A stretch of DNA of 64,000 bases from Conchocele bisecta. Lineage: Eukaryota; Mollusca; Bivalvia; Lucinida; Thyasiridae. Position 1 is the first letter of the stretch. Every line of letters begins with the position of its first letter. The DNA lies in contig CM055271.1 of assembly GCA_029237695.1 (NCBI GenBank), positions 79,991,488-80,055,487 of the forward strand. Direction: 5' to 3'. Below the pieces are notes generated by a model. The model searched no databases, had not been told where the DNA came from, and saw only the letters and a list, made by a program, of their open reading frames with translations. Made by a program: the position numbers and the translations under genes. Positions 29,587 through 41,659 of this stretch are shown in pieces.

Positions 29587-30690
29587 ACATGTTTGACGTG
29601 AGTTTCTTGCCATAAGCACGGTGTCTCATTATTCTTATTATATACGTACTTTCGTTTCCCATTGAATACAATACATGGAACATACATGTGTATGGAACGC
29701 AAGCCGTCAATATTTTGCCACATTGACGTATCGTGAGTTCATATTGGTCTGTGCCGGAACTTAAGTTTCACCACCTCGTAAAATAGTTCCTTCTAAATCA
29801 TCACTTATTTGTATACTTCTTTAATACAGTGAAAACGCGATGGCTCGAAATGCCACAGGCCTGCATATTTTGTTCGAGTGATCGCATCTTTCGAGCCATC
29901 GCATCTTGCGATTTTGGTATATTTGTCGACTACTGTACCCGTCGAATTTAGGAAATAACGAATCATAATAGAGTGTATCCATGTTTTAGATGATAATTGT
30001 ATTTATTCGCAGATTAAAGTTATGATGTGGAATTCAAAAAATTATTTTTAAATGTATTTACAAAGCTATCTTTATTTCAATTTTTATCAAAAGATCCAGT
30101 ATTTACTATAAATAGTGGCGCACATAAGTAATGTCGCAGGTGGTTGTGACGTCAGTCGGAACAGTGGGGTATGGGCCTAGCTCAAATGATGTTGTTTACG
30201 GCGCCCATAAAAAATCGGGAATCAGTCATGAATCGTAAAATATTGCGACGCTTTAGGCTACTTAGTTTGTGACCAGTATAAACGCTGATCAACGTACAGA
30301 CACCTGCAACTTGATCTGGGTTTACTATTTCATTATATTATGCATCATGAATAGCTGTCGAGGACGGACATTTCACGTCCTGAAATGAATATGCAGGCCG
30401 ATTTAATGCTGCAGTGATCGGAAATTCAGTAAGAGCAAATCATTTTTGTCACGATCAGTCATTTCTGCCTAACTTGGAAGTGTGGTATTATTAATGGGAG
30501 TTTTTCGTTGTAACTTCCGAGTAGCCACTCGAATAACACGAGGACCACTAGAACAAGCATAGTACCGCCGTGTATTATTTTCTCTTTTTATGTCGTCTTC
30601 AAAATATGTGAAACACATTCAATTTTTCATGTAACGAAAATGAAATAAAATATACATATACCGTGCCAAGAGAACCTGCTGAAAATGCCA
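29587..30690. other. Gene-free stretch downstream of C1q exon
   Basis: The probable 3' UTR starts here; no clear AATAAA signal close to the stop was recognised. A short inverted repeat (GCGATGGCTCGAAATGCC / TCGAGCCATCGCATC) lies at 29838-29905. Confidence 0.4.
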
Positions 30691-30693
30691 CCT

Positions 30694-30910
30694 GGGGCCC
30701 GTTTCACTAAACAAGTTCGTAAGTGCTGACTTTGCCTGTAGAAAAACATTTACACTGACGGCCGATGCTGGAAACTCTTGTTGATATGTTCACTTGTACT
30801 GATGTGCGTCTGTACGTGCAAAATGGTAACGTTAATTACCCACGTAACCTTATTAGTAGAAATATTCGTACGAACATTTTTATCGCAAGGAGTTTAGTGA
30901 AACGGGCCCC
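30694..30910. mobile_element. MITE with GGGCCCGTTTCACTAAAC termini, copy 1
   Basis: GGGGCCCGTTTCACTAAACA on the left and TTTAGTGAAACGGGCCCC on the right. It is about 217 bp and non-coding. Copies are at 39659-39856 and 40632-40865. Confidence 0.75.
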
Positions 30911-31179
30911 TCCCTGGTTGTCATCCCTTAAATACGTGTACTTTAGTTGAGCGCAAGCTACACAAATACAGCCCGTGTCAGGTTTAAACCAACGAACACA
31001 TTGTTTCCTAATTTCAAAAACAAAACCGGTGTCAAAACGATGTACATGTATAAACGATAGGCAATTGCTTGTTTGTGGACCAGGAACAAATCGTATCATT
31101 GTATTCTGCATCCGGCCCCCTCGTGGCGGGCAGTAACTCTGAGAAAATCCCGTACACTACACTTCATACTTCAGCACCA

Positions 31180-32320
31180 TAGGCATTCGGCGTGTTTCGG
31201 CTTTCATTGGTATAACTATATATATGAACAAGGCTTATAGCTTTGGTCGGACACGACCTCGTACCACAACAATCAGCGATTTCATTAACGCTAATGTAAA
31301 TCTTTTGGCGAAATGTGCATATGCTCATTTGAGAATTATTGTTATATTGCTGAAATATCACAATTAGAACATAATTATGCAAAGAATATCGAATTACAAT
31401 TGGTTTTCCTAGGTCTGACACGACCTCCCATCATAATGAAATAATGTATATGTTCATATGTTCATTTGCGAATTATCGTTATCCTGCAGAATACATTTAT
31501 TACACTCTTGCAAATTATTTGCACGGGTTTCGCTGTGAGAAAATCCATAATCAACTCGTTACAAATAATACATCGTGAAGAGAACACCCGTATTTGCGCG
31601 CCTGTTTTCTTGGAAACCACAAGCTACCATGTTTAATTTTATTACAGTCATATAAAGTTATTTGAACATTTGGAAAGGGTCTCGACTAATCTAGAATGTT
31701 AATGTGATTGAACACATTCCAAGCATGCACTCGAATATATCTGATTCATAGAAACAGCTGCGTAATTTGGATTTCAAAAAGTTTACATGACGTCACATTG
31801 ACGTCACACAACGTAACATCAAAGCGCGGCAAAACACGTCATTGTATAGCTATGCATGCGCACATCTCAATTCATTTATTATAATCTCAAAAATAGACTA
31901 AATGTGCATATGTATCCGCCGTGGAAGTGTAATAAATAGGATATTTCATCGTACATGTTTGAATAGCGGAAATAATACACTCGTGTCCGTCGGCATCCGT
32001 GCAAGCAAATCGTTCGCTACGCTCACACGTTGCTTACACGGAAGCCGACGCACACTCGTGTATTATTACCCGCTATTACAAATGTACGATGGAATATACT
32101 CTATATAATACATAGAAAATTACATGTATTATGTTATTTTGTTACAATACGAGCTTGTGTTTTACCAGAAGTTGCATACATGTACCTTATAATAAATACC
32201 ATAGCAAATGGCGTTATCTAATCTCAAGGGAAGTAATCAAGTTGATGTATTCAGTAGTACCAGAGCCATTCACTTATAGCAGTACCGGCGGCGAAAGCCG
32301 AAACACGCCGAATGCCTGTG
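31180..32320. mobile_element. Inverted-repeat element with AGGCATTCGGCG termini
   Basis: Left AGGCATTCGGCGTGTTTCGG and right CCGAAACACGCCGAATGCCT. The left interior TTGGTCGGACACGACCTCGT is shared with 56241-56745. A palindromic element (31925-32110, AATAATACAC..CGTCGGC) is nested inside. Confidence 0.65.
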
Positions 32321-32659
32321 TTCAGCACATGCGAATATATATATCTGCTATAAACACTAGTGCTGCTCTCCGTGAGAGCGTAAAATCAAAATAGGCGCCA
32401 GATTCCTGACGAATTCTCATTCAGCTACATGCAGAAGATACTGCATAAACACAGTTTCGTATAGTAAACGGTGCAAGAGATGCGTTTATGCGATAGTTGT
32501 AAGTATATGTAGAGCTGAGTGGCATCTCGTCAAGAAACCGGCATGTTCCGCCGGTGCCGAGTATAGCACATGTGACAAGTGACGCACAGTTAGTACCCGT
32601 AGACATACCAACCATGGGCATGTAGTTGCAAACGGTTGCAACCATATCCGATAAATATA

Positions 32660-32880
32660 TACAGTGACACCTAGTTAAACGGGACACCCTGTGAGGTCCC
32701 CCAGGGTGTCCGGTTTAGCGAGGTTTCACTGTAAATCAGGCATTAAATTATTCCGAGCCATAGTTTTGTGCTGTGCGATCATGAGCAGGCATTATCACCT
32801 GAGATATATGACCAAGAAACCCATCAAAATTATGATCACATACATTTCTTGTAGTCCGCTTTAGAGGTTCCAGTCTACCA
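32660..32880. mobile_element. TA-flanked pogo/mariner-like MITE, copy 2
   Basis: TACAGTGACACCTAGTTAAA, GGGACACCCTG..CAGGGTGTCC hairpin, then TTTCACTGTAAATCAGGCAT as in copies 1 and 4. The right outer end is TTTAGAGGTTCCAGTC, imperfect. Confidence 0.6.
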
Positions 32881-33640
32881 AACTTCGCAGTACGCAACAG
32901 CCTGCGTTATTCTTGTCAAGATAATAAAAGCTTTTGCATATTTAATCGCATTATCAATTTGCAAGCTGTAGCAATGCTCAGGCTCAGTCGATCAAGTTCA
33001 CAGGTTAATCTATGTAGAAAGTTAACAATTGTAAAAACAAAGAGCGTCGCTGCTATAACCAGGTAATTGTTATTCGGATGTGGACTTTATCACAAGTGCG
33101 ACTGTACATTATGGCATATCTGTAAACATTCTTAATTAGTAGTACATACTTTGTAGATAAAGTATACATGACAGCTTGCACACACACAACTGCCTGTGTT
33201 CATCTTGCCAGGATTATCAACGTTTCTGAACATATATTGTTACATGGTTTCCGTTGTTTATATGTGCAAACATAGAGCGCGTGCTGTTTGCATATAGCTT
33301 TAGGCAATGCTCATTCCGGGGCCGCGCGTAATGGAAGTGCCTTCATGACGTCACTACAACTTCATGACGTTACTAACAAACATGCTGCAAAGTACATACG
33401 TCAATTTCGCCCAGATCCTAATTTTATCTCCTCATATTGGTGTCATGATGTTATCTTAAATACATGACGATTTTGGCTGGCCATGGAACGTCATCATGCG
33501 ATTTATTACAAGACAGACTTGCATATCACGAGCCATTGACGCCTCGGAGTCCGAATCCGAGTTAATGTGTGCCCGAGGCCGCTAATGTCCGTGGCGTGTG
33601 TCACACTGGCCAGCTGGTAGTCCAGGCAAGTTAGCAGCAT
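32881..33640. other. Gene-free stretch
   Basis: A minus-strand ORF at 33506-33718 overlaps the left inverted repeat of the next element and shows no family match. Nothing else is supported. Confidence 0.35.
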
Positions 33641-33650
33641 AAATGGCAAA

Positions 33651-33974
33651 ACCCAAAACAAATTGCAACAAAAGTTTTTTTTAAATTTGTGTATTATACA
33701 AACATGTCTGAATGACATACTAAAAGTCTACAAAAATAAAAAATGTACTTTTATATTTTTTTTTGCATTTACAATATACATGTCATTTTTTACTTTTTTG
33801 TTACATATGATTTCGACAAAAACGACACTGCATTGCATCTGGACCTTCTACTTGTGTTTTGATGGCATGTTTACAGAATATATTGTATTACAAAGCATAT
33901 CAAAACATGTAGCAGTACAAATTATTCATTATATGGAAATTGGAATGAAAATATAACAAAAAATTACCCCACCC
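33651..33974. repeat. Left terminal inverted repeat of the 4.4-kb element
   Basis: Its inverse is at 37711-38043. The arms differ by indels and are best conserved in the outer 140 bp and the inner 14 bp (ATTACCCCACCCAC). Confidence 0.7.
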
Positions 33975-34143
33975 ACCTGTTTTTGCATTAGGAATTTCTG
34001 CTAATTTCAACTGTTGACTGTACGTGTAATACATACACAGAATTCTGCATTTCCAAATCGATTAGATGTTAACATTATTCTTTCACTGGCAGTGTATTGA
34101 AGAAATCAAAACAAATATATACTGGTAGCTAGTATGCTGTCTT

Positions 34144-34480
34144 CCTGACACATGCAAACTAGAACAAGTGAGCTAGGGCTTACGGATACCCTGGCCGCCG
34201 CCTCTACCGACTACCAAATAGTTTCTAAGTCTATAACATTGACATTGAGTCTAACCTGGGTCAGACGTTGGTGGATTTGGTACAGCATGATAGAGGAGGA
34301 CCATCAGAGCAATGCATGTGTGAAATATCAAGTTTCGTGAAAGGAAACGGAAATTATTAGCCTTCACCTGGCGTTATGTTTTCGACTTACGGACGGAGGA
34401 CGGACGGACGACCAGGCGGAAAGGATATAACTATATACCCCTCGACATACTTCGTATGCTGGGGCATAATAATGGTCTGA
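34144..34480. repeat. Dispersed repeat with GGACGGACGG tail inside the element
   Basis: It contains TGAAATATCAAGTTTCGTGA and a tail GGACGGAGGACGGACGGACG...CTTCGTATGCTGGGGCATAATAA, the ending seen for many bivalve non-autonomous repeats. It is probably inserted secondarily. Confidence 0.5.
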
Positions 34481-34945
34481 CATGGACTTGTTAATTTAGA
34501 GCTGACTCATATTAATAAACAAATGTAGTATATGACAAACAATATAGCATTCACACAAGAAAGATATTAGACACATAACCACGTGTTCATGTATGATAAC
34601 ACATACATGTACTTGAAGGCAATGGCTTGCATAGTCATTTCAATGTGTCATCCGATTGACCTTTTTTTCTATTGCATAACTTCATTGTCGTTAAGGTTGT
34701 GTGCTTACATGTAGTAACTACATGTAAGCATGTGTCGCACAATCATACTTATGTGTACTGGACACGTGTCATGAATATATGTGTATGCATGTAGCACTGC
34801 ATATATGCAAAAGCAACACCAAACATCTAGCTATTTCAATAAAACCACCACAGTATGCCTATTATGTAAAAGATCAAGCGGACAGTTCACGTTTGATATG
34901 TCTACACAGTCATGCCCATTGTTGTTTTCGACATATCCATCCAAT

Positions 34946-37277
34946 TTATGGGCTATATAGTATATCGATATCGGAATCACATGTATCTAAGTGATTCTCG
35001 TTTTCGTCAAGTCCTAAGCCGTGTATCGCCATCGCATTTAGACAACTGACGCCTTTACATTCTGCACACATCTGCGAACATGCTATTCCGTGTTTTCGGC
35101 ACGTGCAACGGGACGTTCGACAGTCAGATTTACATTTGCATCTAAATAATTTGATCAAATGTTCCGGAGCAGGTTCCTTGTCAGTTTGTACCGCTACCAA
35201 CTGTCCATCCTTAACTTTCCATCCCCAATTCTCAGGCGGTAAAGCATCATTCCCCTTCCATACCTGAACCTGATGGTACACTCGAAGGGAATGATAGCGT
35301 GTAGCTGCTGAGGTTGGCGGTAGATTTTCGGGTTTCACGAAAGTTGCACGCCCTGCATTTATGGATCCACCATATAACATCGTCAGCCCTTTCTCACCGG
35401 CTTGAACAACATCATGCGCGCTCACACACGCATCATTCCTGAAAACAGCTGCATACTCGCGGAATTGTTGATGATTTCGGTATTTCTTAAGTGACACGCC
35501 TTTGCCCAATCCAAATACACGAGAGGTTGTGTCGCAACCTAAGATGGCATGTACAAACAGCAAGTCTTTACAGAGATCGACACCGAGCTCAGACTTTGTT
35601 TGATTTATGTCCCACAATTTTACAGTTGTTTTCATGCCTTTCCGTTGTGCAGGGTTAAAGTATATAGGATTATCATTCAGGGATGCATGGTAACATAGCA
35701 GAACTAACAAGTCGGTGTCTTCAGCAACCACTACCGTTCTTGTTTTACGTGAGATCTCTACTGCTGTTTGAACTATCAGCACGTCCGCATCGCCTGCTGC
35801 ATGTAGGGCCGTTATGTCATTCGCTAACAGGCTTTCCCTCAGCAAGTTTATGAATTTTTGCTTGTTTTCAGGATTTGCAAGAAATTCATCCTTTTTCATA
35901 TCTAGCGGCATGTCACTTGAACATGTGATTGTTCTTCCAACCTGACCTCTATTTCGACGCAGATGAACTGAATCCTTCGTTGAAGGATCTGTGTGTAACC
36001 ATCAAACACAACAATCGCCTCGGTGCCATATTTCTGACTTACATATTTCACATACATGTCTATTATTTATTTGTAGGAGGACCCCCGTTGCCATGGTAGT
36101 AGATGTAGCAAGTTACCATCATCTAACACATACTGACAGAGTCCTTCGGCTGTTGCAGGTTGAAGTTCAAACTCATTCCATATGGCATTAGCTAGCTGTG
36201 GTTTATTCGCTGCCCTCATGTTACCATCACCGTCAAACAGTGACGCGGGATGTGTAGCAAGTTCGAATGTAAATGCATCAGCTAATTCATCGTTTGAGTT
36301 CCCATCAACAGCAGATATAAGTCGCTGGAATAGTATGTCACTACATCATCATCTATTTTCAAGCAATGTCTATCATTGAGAGTGATCGTTTGCTCTTTCT
36401 TCTTAAACACAAACTCATTGATAAAGCAGCCTTGCATTGATCTGACAATATTTTCTCCGACATGCCTTGCACTGTCTACATTTACTGTTTCAGCAGCATT
36501 CAACCCAGTAGATATACTGTGCAAAGATGGATCATCTCCAAATGGGTCCCTAGATTCATGGAATGTTGCGTTGTCGTTCATGTCATCAGAGTATTTTGCT
36601 ATCCTCGCCTGGCTACAGTCTTTATGCTGTTCACTGGAGATGTATGAAGTGCCACTGAATTCCTCCATTGATTTCATTTACATCAGCACAAGCGGCATTG
36701 ATAGTAGCCAAATTGTTCTTTGAGTCTCGGTCATGCCCCTTCCTCGTGTTAGGCCGCCGGATGTTTTCAAACTTCGCATTAACACTTGCTCTATCACGAA
36801 ATCAGTGGACAAACCGGCCCAGTACCTATTGCTCCTTCTTATCACATGATAACCTGCTTGGAATAATGCATGTACGCTTGGATGTGTGGTCGCTAACTTA
36901 GCCATGTTTTGCAAGTACAAGAATACACACTTGGTATATAAGCAATGTCCTGATGCTGCGAATTATGGAAGCATTTCTGAGAGTGAGTGCAAATGAAGCT
37001 CCCAATAGCATATCCGTTCTGCTTTGATAAACTGTCGAAGATTGGCAATCATTTCGAGATACTGTAGCCATAGTTTCGATGTTCGTGATTCATAAAGTTT
37101 TTGCTTGCTTTCAGCTAGATTGTGTTTTACCTTGTCAAATATTGGATTGCTGCATGCTTCTTTCAACTCAATTTCACCATCAACTAATCTGTCGATAATA
37201 CATGCTATACTATCCAAGTCACTTTGGCTCTCATCACCTACATTGTCCTGCTCTTCGGGCATCTCTATATCGGTCAC
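34946..37277 (-). pseudogene. Decayed PIN/FEN1-like, CXC-motif protein of a multicopy invertebrate family
   Basis: Read from 37277 down. The N-terminal part has SRTSKLWLQYLEMI and WELHLHSLSEMLP; a second part has YLQNMAKL and FVIEQVLMRSLKTSGGLTRG; then STGLNAAETVNVDSARHVGE; and last an intact frame from about 36002 to 34946 with ADVLIVQTA, EDTDLLVLLCYHAS, HAILGCDTTSRVFGLGKG and a C-terminal Cys cluster CKCKSDCRTSRCTCRKHGIA..C..CAECKGV. I recall this as a very abundant uncharacterised family of invertebrate genomes. The acidic EDTD and GCDTTS..GLGKG strings resemble FEN1/XPG-type PIN nucleases, and the Cys cluster resembles the tesmin/TSO1 CXC motif; both are inference. At least six breaks are visible: a TAA near 36961 where the family has Trp, frameshifts near 36690, 36660, 36330 and 35985, and a TAA near 36074. 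Confidence 0.8.
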
Positions 37278-37710
37278 ACATTGTTCACATTATACAGTGT
37301 TGTCACTTATTTGAGTTTCAGCAAACGTTTCTAGATTTGTGGTGACATTTTCCACTACTGAATCATCTGATTGTGTTTATACTACTATAGTTTTCGCAGC
37401 AGTAGTTTTCTCCACGACTTCATTTACTGTGTACTCAAGTATGCTCAACATTTTGTTCTCCGACTCCTAGTGGGCAGATTTCGTCTAGTTGGTCTGATAG
37501 ACAATATTCTACTGTTTCTCGGTCATTCATGTCTGTCAAGGGAGCATCTTTCGTGTTTGTAGTACCATCTTCACAGGAAAGTGGAAGGTCATATGTATTT
37601 ACTGTAAATAGTTTCTGGTTACTCACAATAAATGTAAAAATAATCACATCAATTAATGAATAATAAAAAGAAATACGAGGCCACTATAATGACATCCCAT
37701 GTAAATTTAG
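37278..37710 (-). pseudogene. Possible N-terminal remainder of the PIN/CXC-type gene
   Basis: The minus-strand frame 37435-37647 encodes an acidic, Thr/Asp-rich 70-residue stretch without a recognisable domain. Its position, strand and composition suit the variable N-terminus of the neighbouring gene, but no conserved motif proves it. Confidence 0.35.
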
Positions 37711-38043
37711 TGGGTGGGGTAATGCTATGTTATACATCTACTTTATTGTTGATTTTGGAAACCAAAAAATATAGATATGTGCTGAACTTGATTATGAATG
37801 AATAATATGTATCATATCATTGTTTTTCTCGGACTTATCATGATTTGTGGAATAGTTTATGTAAGAGAAGCAATATGATCAAAATTGACGATTTCCAACT
37901 TTTGAAAAAAAGGCTATATTTAAAATCTCAAAAAAATATAAAAAAGTACATTTTTTATTTTTATAGACTTTTAGTATGTTTTATATAAATGTTTGATAAG
38001 TCCAAATAAAAAGAGAAACCTTTTGTTGCAATTTGTTTTGGGT
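37711..38043. repeat. Right terminal inverted repeat of the 4.4-kb element
   Basis: The inverse of 33651-33974. It ends at GTTTTGGGT near 38042, beyond which the two flanks stop matching. Confidence 0.7.
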
Positions 38044-38407
38044 CATGCTACAATTGGTCTGGACTATGGTAGATGCATAGTTTTACTGCATATTATTCCG
38101 CTTAAATCCATGCATTCGAATACTTCCATTATTAATCAGTTGTTGCTACGTGTAATCCCACTAAAGTATCATTGAAACGGTACATTTTCCAGAAAATCTT
38201 GCCACCAATATTTCCCGATTCGCGTGTCCGCCATTTTGGAATTGAAATCGACGACACGGAGCACCTGCAGCACGCGCGGCCCCGGAATATGCATACCGAA
38301 AATTATCTACGTGAATGGGACGATTTATAAAAGTACTGAAAATACTGAATATAATGCTCAAATTACATTAGTTTCTTGTTGGTAATGTAACAATAACGTT
38401 TGTAAAT

Positions 38408-38590
38408 ATAATGTTTGATCATGTCCAGCCGTGTGCAAACGTTTGCTGTGGCCCGAGGAAACTGTTTGAAACCATGGCTTGTGGCCCGAGGAAACTGTTT
38501 GAACCCGCGGCCTGCGGCCTTGGGATCAAACAGTTCCCTCGGGCCACAGCAAACGTTTGTACACGGCTGGACATGATCAAACATTATATT
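38408..38590. repeat. Palindrome with AATGTTTGATCATGTCCAGC arms
   Basis: Left AATGTTTGATCATGTCCAGC and right GCTGGACATGATCAAACATT are perfectly inverted, with inner GCAAACGTTTGCTGTGGCCC and TGTTTGAA repeats. The fold-back is about 180 bp and non-coding. ORFs on both strands (38363-38584 and 38411-38611) are mirror readings. Confidence 0.8.
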
Positions 38591-38715
38591 GACACCGCCA
38601 ATTCACAATGAAGCTGCTTGTTTTCAATCACAATATATTTACACCTTCTATAAATCCATAATGCAAACGCCCGTTCGACGTATTGCGTTTACATCCCAAT
38701 ATAATACATTAGACA

Positions 38716-38718
<3 letters not shown>

Positions 38719-38752
<34 letters not shown>

Positions 38753-38757
38753 GAGAG
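38719..38757. repeat. (GA)n microsatellite
   Basis: An uninterrupted GAGAGA run to about 38748, then GGGGGAGAGAG. Confidence 0.95.
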
Positions 38758-39655
38758 AGTATATGCAGTTTAATCATGGTTTTAACTTTGTGACGCCATT
38801 GATTGTCACCTGTTCGTGACAGTTACAAGTTTCCACAATGCAGCTCAAGTTCATAGAATGATGTTCTTGGATGGACGCATCATTGCATCTACACGGTAAC
38901 TGATATCACTACGTCCAACTGATGTAACATTTCCCAAAAGTGTAACACATATACATATACTGCCTATCCTCTGTAGCTTGGTCATTGTTCTCACTGACTT
39001 TCACTGGACATAAACAGATTGTCTCGTAATATACAAAACGATTACAAGTGGTGCATATGGACTTCTCAAGCTAATCCCAAGTTCATGTGTGCCAAACTCG
39101 CAACGTATTTTTTCAAAAAATGTGCGTGCCATATGTTCACTTGCATGTCTGCCGTGCATTTAATTATGTTCCTGCCAGGTATTTGGAAGCTGTTTCAATG
39201 GACTAAACAAAATGAGATAGATAATTTTGAACATACATGGCAATTTCACAGTCTTGAAAAGTTCCTTGAAAAGTTTGCCATACCACATCGCGTGCTCAAG
39301 TTACGTTTAAAACGGATCACCGCCACTACACGCATTCAAATCCCGATACTATTACCTGATTGCCAGTTTTCGAACCAATTGATCATGTACACGCGGTGAC
39401 ATATGTCGTGTCACATGAAATTACATCAACACGGCGGGACATCTGTCTCCAAATATAACTGTGCAAGTACTGCAACATTTAATGATTAATTTAATATATA
39501 TTGACGGAAGCGATGGGTCGGGACAACCAATAAGTTAGTTATAGTTCACATATTGACGTTTTAGTATACTAAGCTATTAAAAATTCAATATCTGAACTAC
39601 ATGTACAACTAACTATTACATACACATCAGATAACCTATAAATATTGTCAGGTGC
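38758..39655. other. Stretch without a recognised gene
   Basis: The plus-strand ORF 39019-39399 (126 aa, Cys/Phe-rich start, basic end) is the longest here. It has no domain I recognise, average AT-rich codon use and no splice or promoter support, so I do not call it a gene. Confidence 0.35.
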
Positions 39656-39658
39656 GGT

Positions 39659-39856
39659 GGCCCGTTTCACTAAACTTCGTACGACTAAAATGTTAGGATC
39701 GTCTGGACATTTCAATTGATGGATTTACATTTATGCTCAGTAAATGTAAATCCAGTAATTATCTACAAGAACACATTGTTAATGTGAAATTTAAGGACTA
39801 TCATAAGTTTGCACTTATGAATACTTTAGTCGTACGAAGCTTAGTGAAACGGCCCC
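39659..39856. mobile_element. MITE with GGCCCGTTTCACTAAACTTC termini, copy 2
   Basis: GGCCCGTTTCACTAAACTTC and GTACGAAGCTTAGTGAAACG are inverted, with inner CGACTAAAATGTT / AACATT..AGTCG continuing the repeat. About 200 bp. Confidence 0.78.
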
Positions 39857-40189
39857 CTGATATCTACATGTAACTGGTAGCATTAAAACTATAATAACAA
39901 AATAAAAGGCCAAACCTACACAGTATACACTTCCGTCTTCCCTAATCCGGCCAATAATTATATATTTCTTTATTTCAAAATAGTTTAATATTGCTCTTGA
40001 AATCAAGCAGACTGATTGGCTGAGCCTGAGCTGTGCAGACTTATCGCAGGTGGGTGTGTATTCCGGGTTGCTACCCAACCACAACTAGTTTATGCCTTAT
40101 TTAACGTCTGCCGTAGACCCACTTGATGTGCTCCATTATGGTAATACAACATTGAAATGTCCACCATATACCAGAACCACTACACGTGT

Positions 40190-40330
40190 ATATATCAGGT
40201 AACGAGCTTTGCATTGGCCGAATACGTCCGGACTGATAACAGAATGTCGTATCAGGCATTGACCATTGACCTGATACGAATATCATCCGGGTTACTACAA
40301 ATTGAAAACTAACGTTTTATTGGTCGAACA
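40190..40330. repeat. Interspersed repeat, inverse of the 5400-5700 family
   Basis: ATATATCAGGTAACG, GAATACGTCCGGACTGATAA and CATCCGGGTTACTACAA repeat, in inverse order, the GTAACCCGGATGTTTGT family. Confidence 0.5.
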
Positions 40331-40479
40331 GCGTCACATGACGTTACCAAATTATGTCGGCGGAATGACGTCACGGAAACATGTCCCCAATCTTTTCAAC
40401 GAAAACAACGTCGTAATTTCTCCTTGCATATGTGCTCATTATGTAGCCAGAAACGTTACCTGACACATAGACATCGTGC

Positions 40480-40612
40480 CAGTGTCTTTTGATCAAGTTT
40501 ATCAGGCTCGACTCCGAAACGGTAGGAATTCATCGGCAAGCCTCGGAATTCCTACGCCTTTCCTAACATTGTGTGATAAACTTGATATCAAAAGACACTA
40601 GCCTGTTATTCT
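40480..40612. repeat. Palindromic element with GATATCAAGTTTAT arms, copy 3
   Basis: GTGTCTTTTGATCAAGTTTATC and GATAAACTTGATATCAAAAG are inverted, with ACGGTAGGAATTC / GGAATTCCTACGC inside. Confidence 0.65.
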
Positions 40613-40631
40613 CTATTTAACAGTCTCAGCT

Positions 40632-40865
40632 GGGTCGCGTTTCACTAAGCTTCGTACAATTAAAATGTTCGTAAGTGAAAAATTATGATTGTCTGTCAAT
40701 TTCACATTAACAATATTTTCTTATAAACAATTATTGGAGTTACATTTATTGAGAATATGCAGCCTATGCTCAATAAATGTAAATCTATCAATTGCAATTT
40801 CCAGACGATCCTAACTTTGCACTTACGAACATTTTAGTCGTACGAAGTTTAGTGAAACGCGCCCC
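40632..40865. mobile_element. MITE with GTTTCACTAAGCTTCGTAC termini, copy 3
   Basis: GGGTCGCGTTTCACTAAGCT and AAGTTTAGTGAAACGCGCCC, with AATTAAAATGTTCGTAAG / CTTACGAACATTTTAGTC inside. Confidence 0.75.
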
Positions 40866-41469
40866 TGGTGTCTCATATAGCCAATGTGTGGATTTTCGCT
40901 TCATACACGGTAAATGGCATCTATATTAATAAATCAATCGCAACTTTTATTTTATCACATTTCAAAGAAAAATCGTTAAATTCAAGTACAAGTACAAGCT
41001 ATCAGAAACTGTGATAATTTGGCTTCTCATAATTTGGCATTTTCGCTATGCATTTACTATACAAGACAAACTGTTATATTTTTGTTGTGATATAGCAATA
41101 CTATACCAAATTTAGAAAACAATTCACATTTATATACGCTAGTGTAATTAATTTAATTTTCAGCCAGTAGTTGACAAACATCTAACGATAAATTACACCA
41201 CGGGGCAGCAGTAGTTTACACCACTCTCGTTTTTACCGTATATGGTGAAATTTCGTCAATAACGTCGTAATAATGCGTTTTATTATATACCTACCCATGA
41301 AATACATAGTTATACGATTTAAATAAAAGTCCTATGTTCTCATCGATGAAATAAACATCTTCCGGTGAAAATACGACTACTTCCGCTATCTATATTCATA
41401 ACGCGCACCTGCAGTGCCGGACTGCAAATAGGCTGCAAATACACATTCATTACCGTATACAGTCTAAAA

Positions 41470-41650
41470 AACTGCTAATTTCCATGGAGCGGTATATAAT
41501 AAAAAGAATATTCATATTTTTACAACGAATATGACATATAGTTCATCTCGTGGTGTGAAATATCCATATTTCACTCGTGCCTATATGTCATATATGTCAT
41601 ATTCGTTGCAAAATTATGAATATCCTCTCTTTCTTCGACCACTATAATTA
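41470..41650. repeat. Palindrome with GAATATGACATATA arms
   Basis: TTACAACGAATATGACATAT and ATGTCATATTCGTTGCAAAA are inverted around GTGTGAAATATCCATATTTCAC. Flanking TATAATAAAAAGAATATTCA is roughly inverted in TGAATATCCTCTC. Confidence 0.6.
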
Positions 41651-41659
41651 TCTTAGACA

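Larger units (their letters stand above)
33651..38043. mobile_element. 4.4-kb element with long terminal inverted repeats carrying a PIN/CXC-type gene
   Basis: Left 33651-33974 and right 37711-38043 are diverged inverted repeats. Outer matches include ACCCAAAACAAATTGCAACA (right, inverted, TGTTGCAATTTGTTTTGGGT), ACATACTAAAAGTCTA and AAAATAAAAAATGTACTTTT. The inner match is ATTACCCCACCCAC. Between them lies a single minus-strand gene, now broken (34946-37277). No DDE transposase, reverse transcriptase or recombinase was recognised inside. No clear target-site duplication could be fixed because the outer edges are imprecise. Confidence 0.7.

Noticed and set aside
33506..33718. Minus-strand 70-aa ORF as a gene
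   Set aside because: Much of it is the left inverted repeat of the 4.4-kb element read in one frame.
38363..38611. Opposite-strand ORFs both containing FDHVQPC.NVCCGPR
   Set aside because: Identical peptides on both strands arise because the sequence is a palindrome.
39019..39399. 126-aa plus-strand ORF
   Set aside because: No domain, splice or promoter support; length is within what AT-rich sequence can give by chance over 64 kb.
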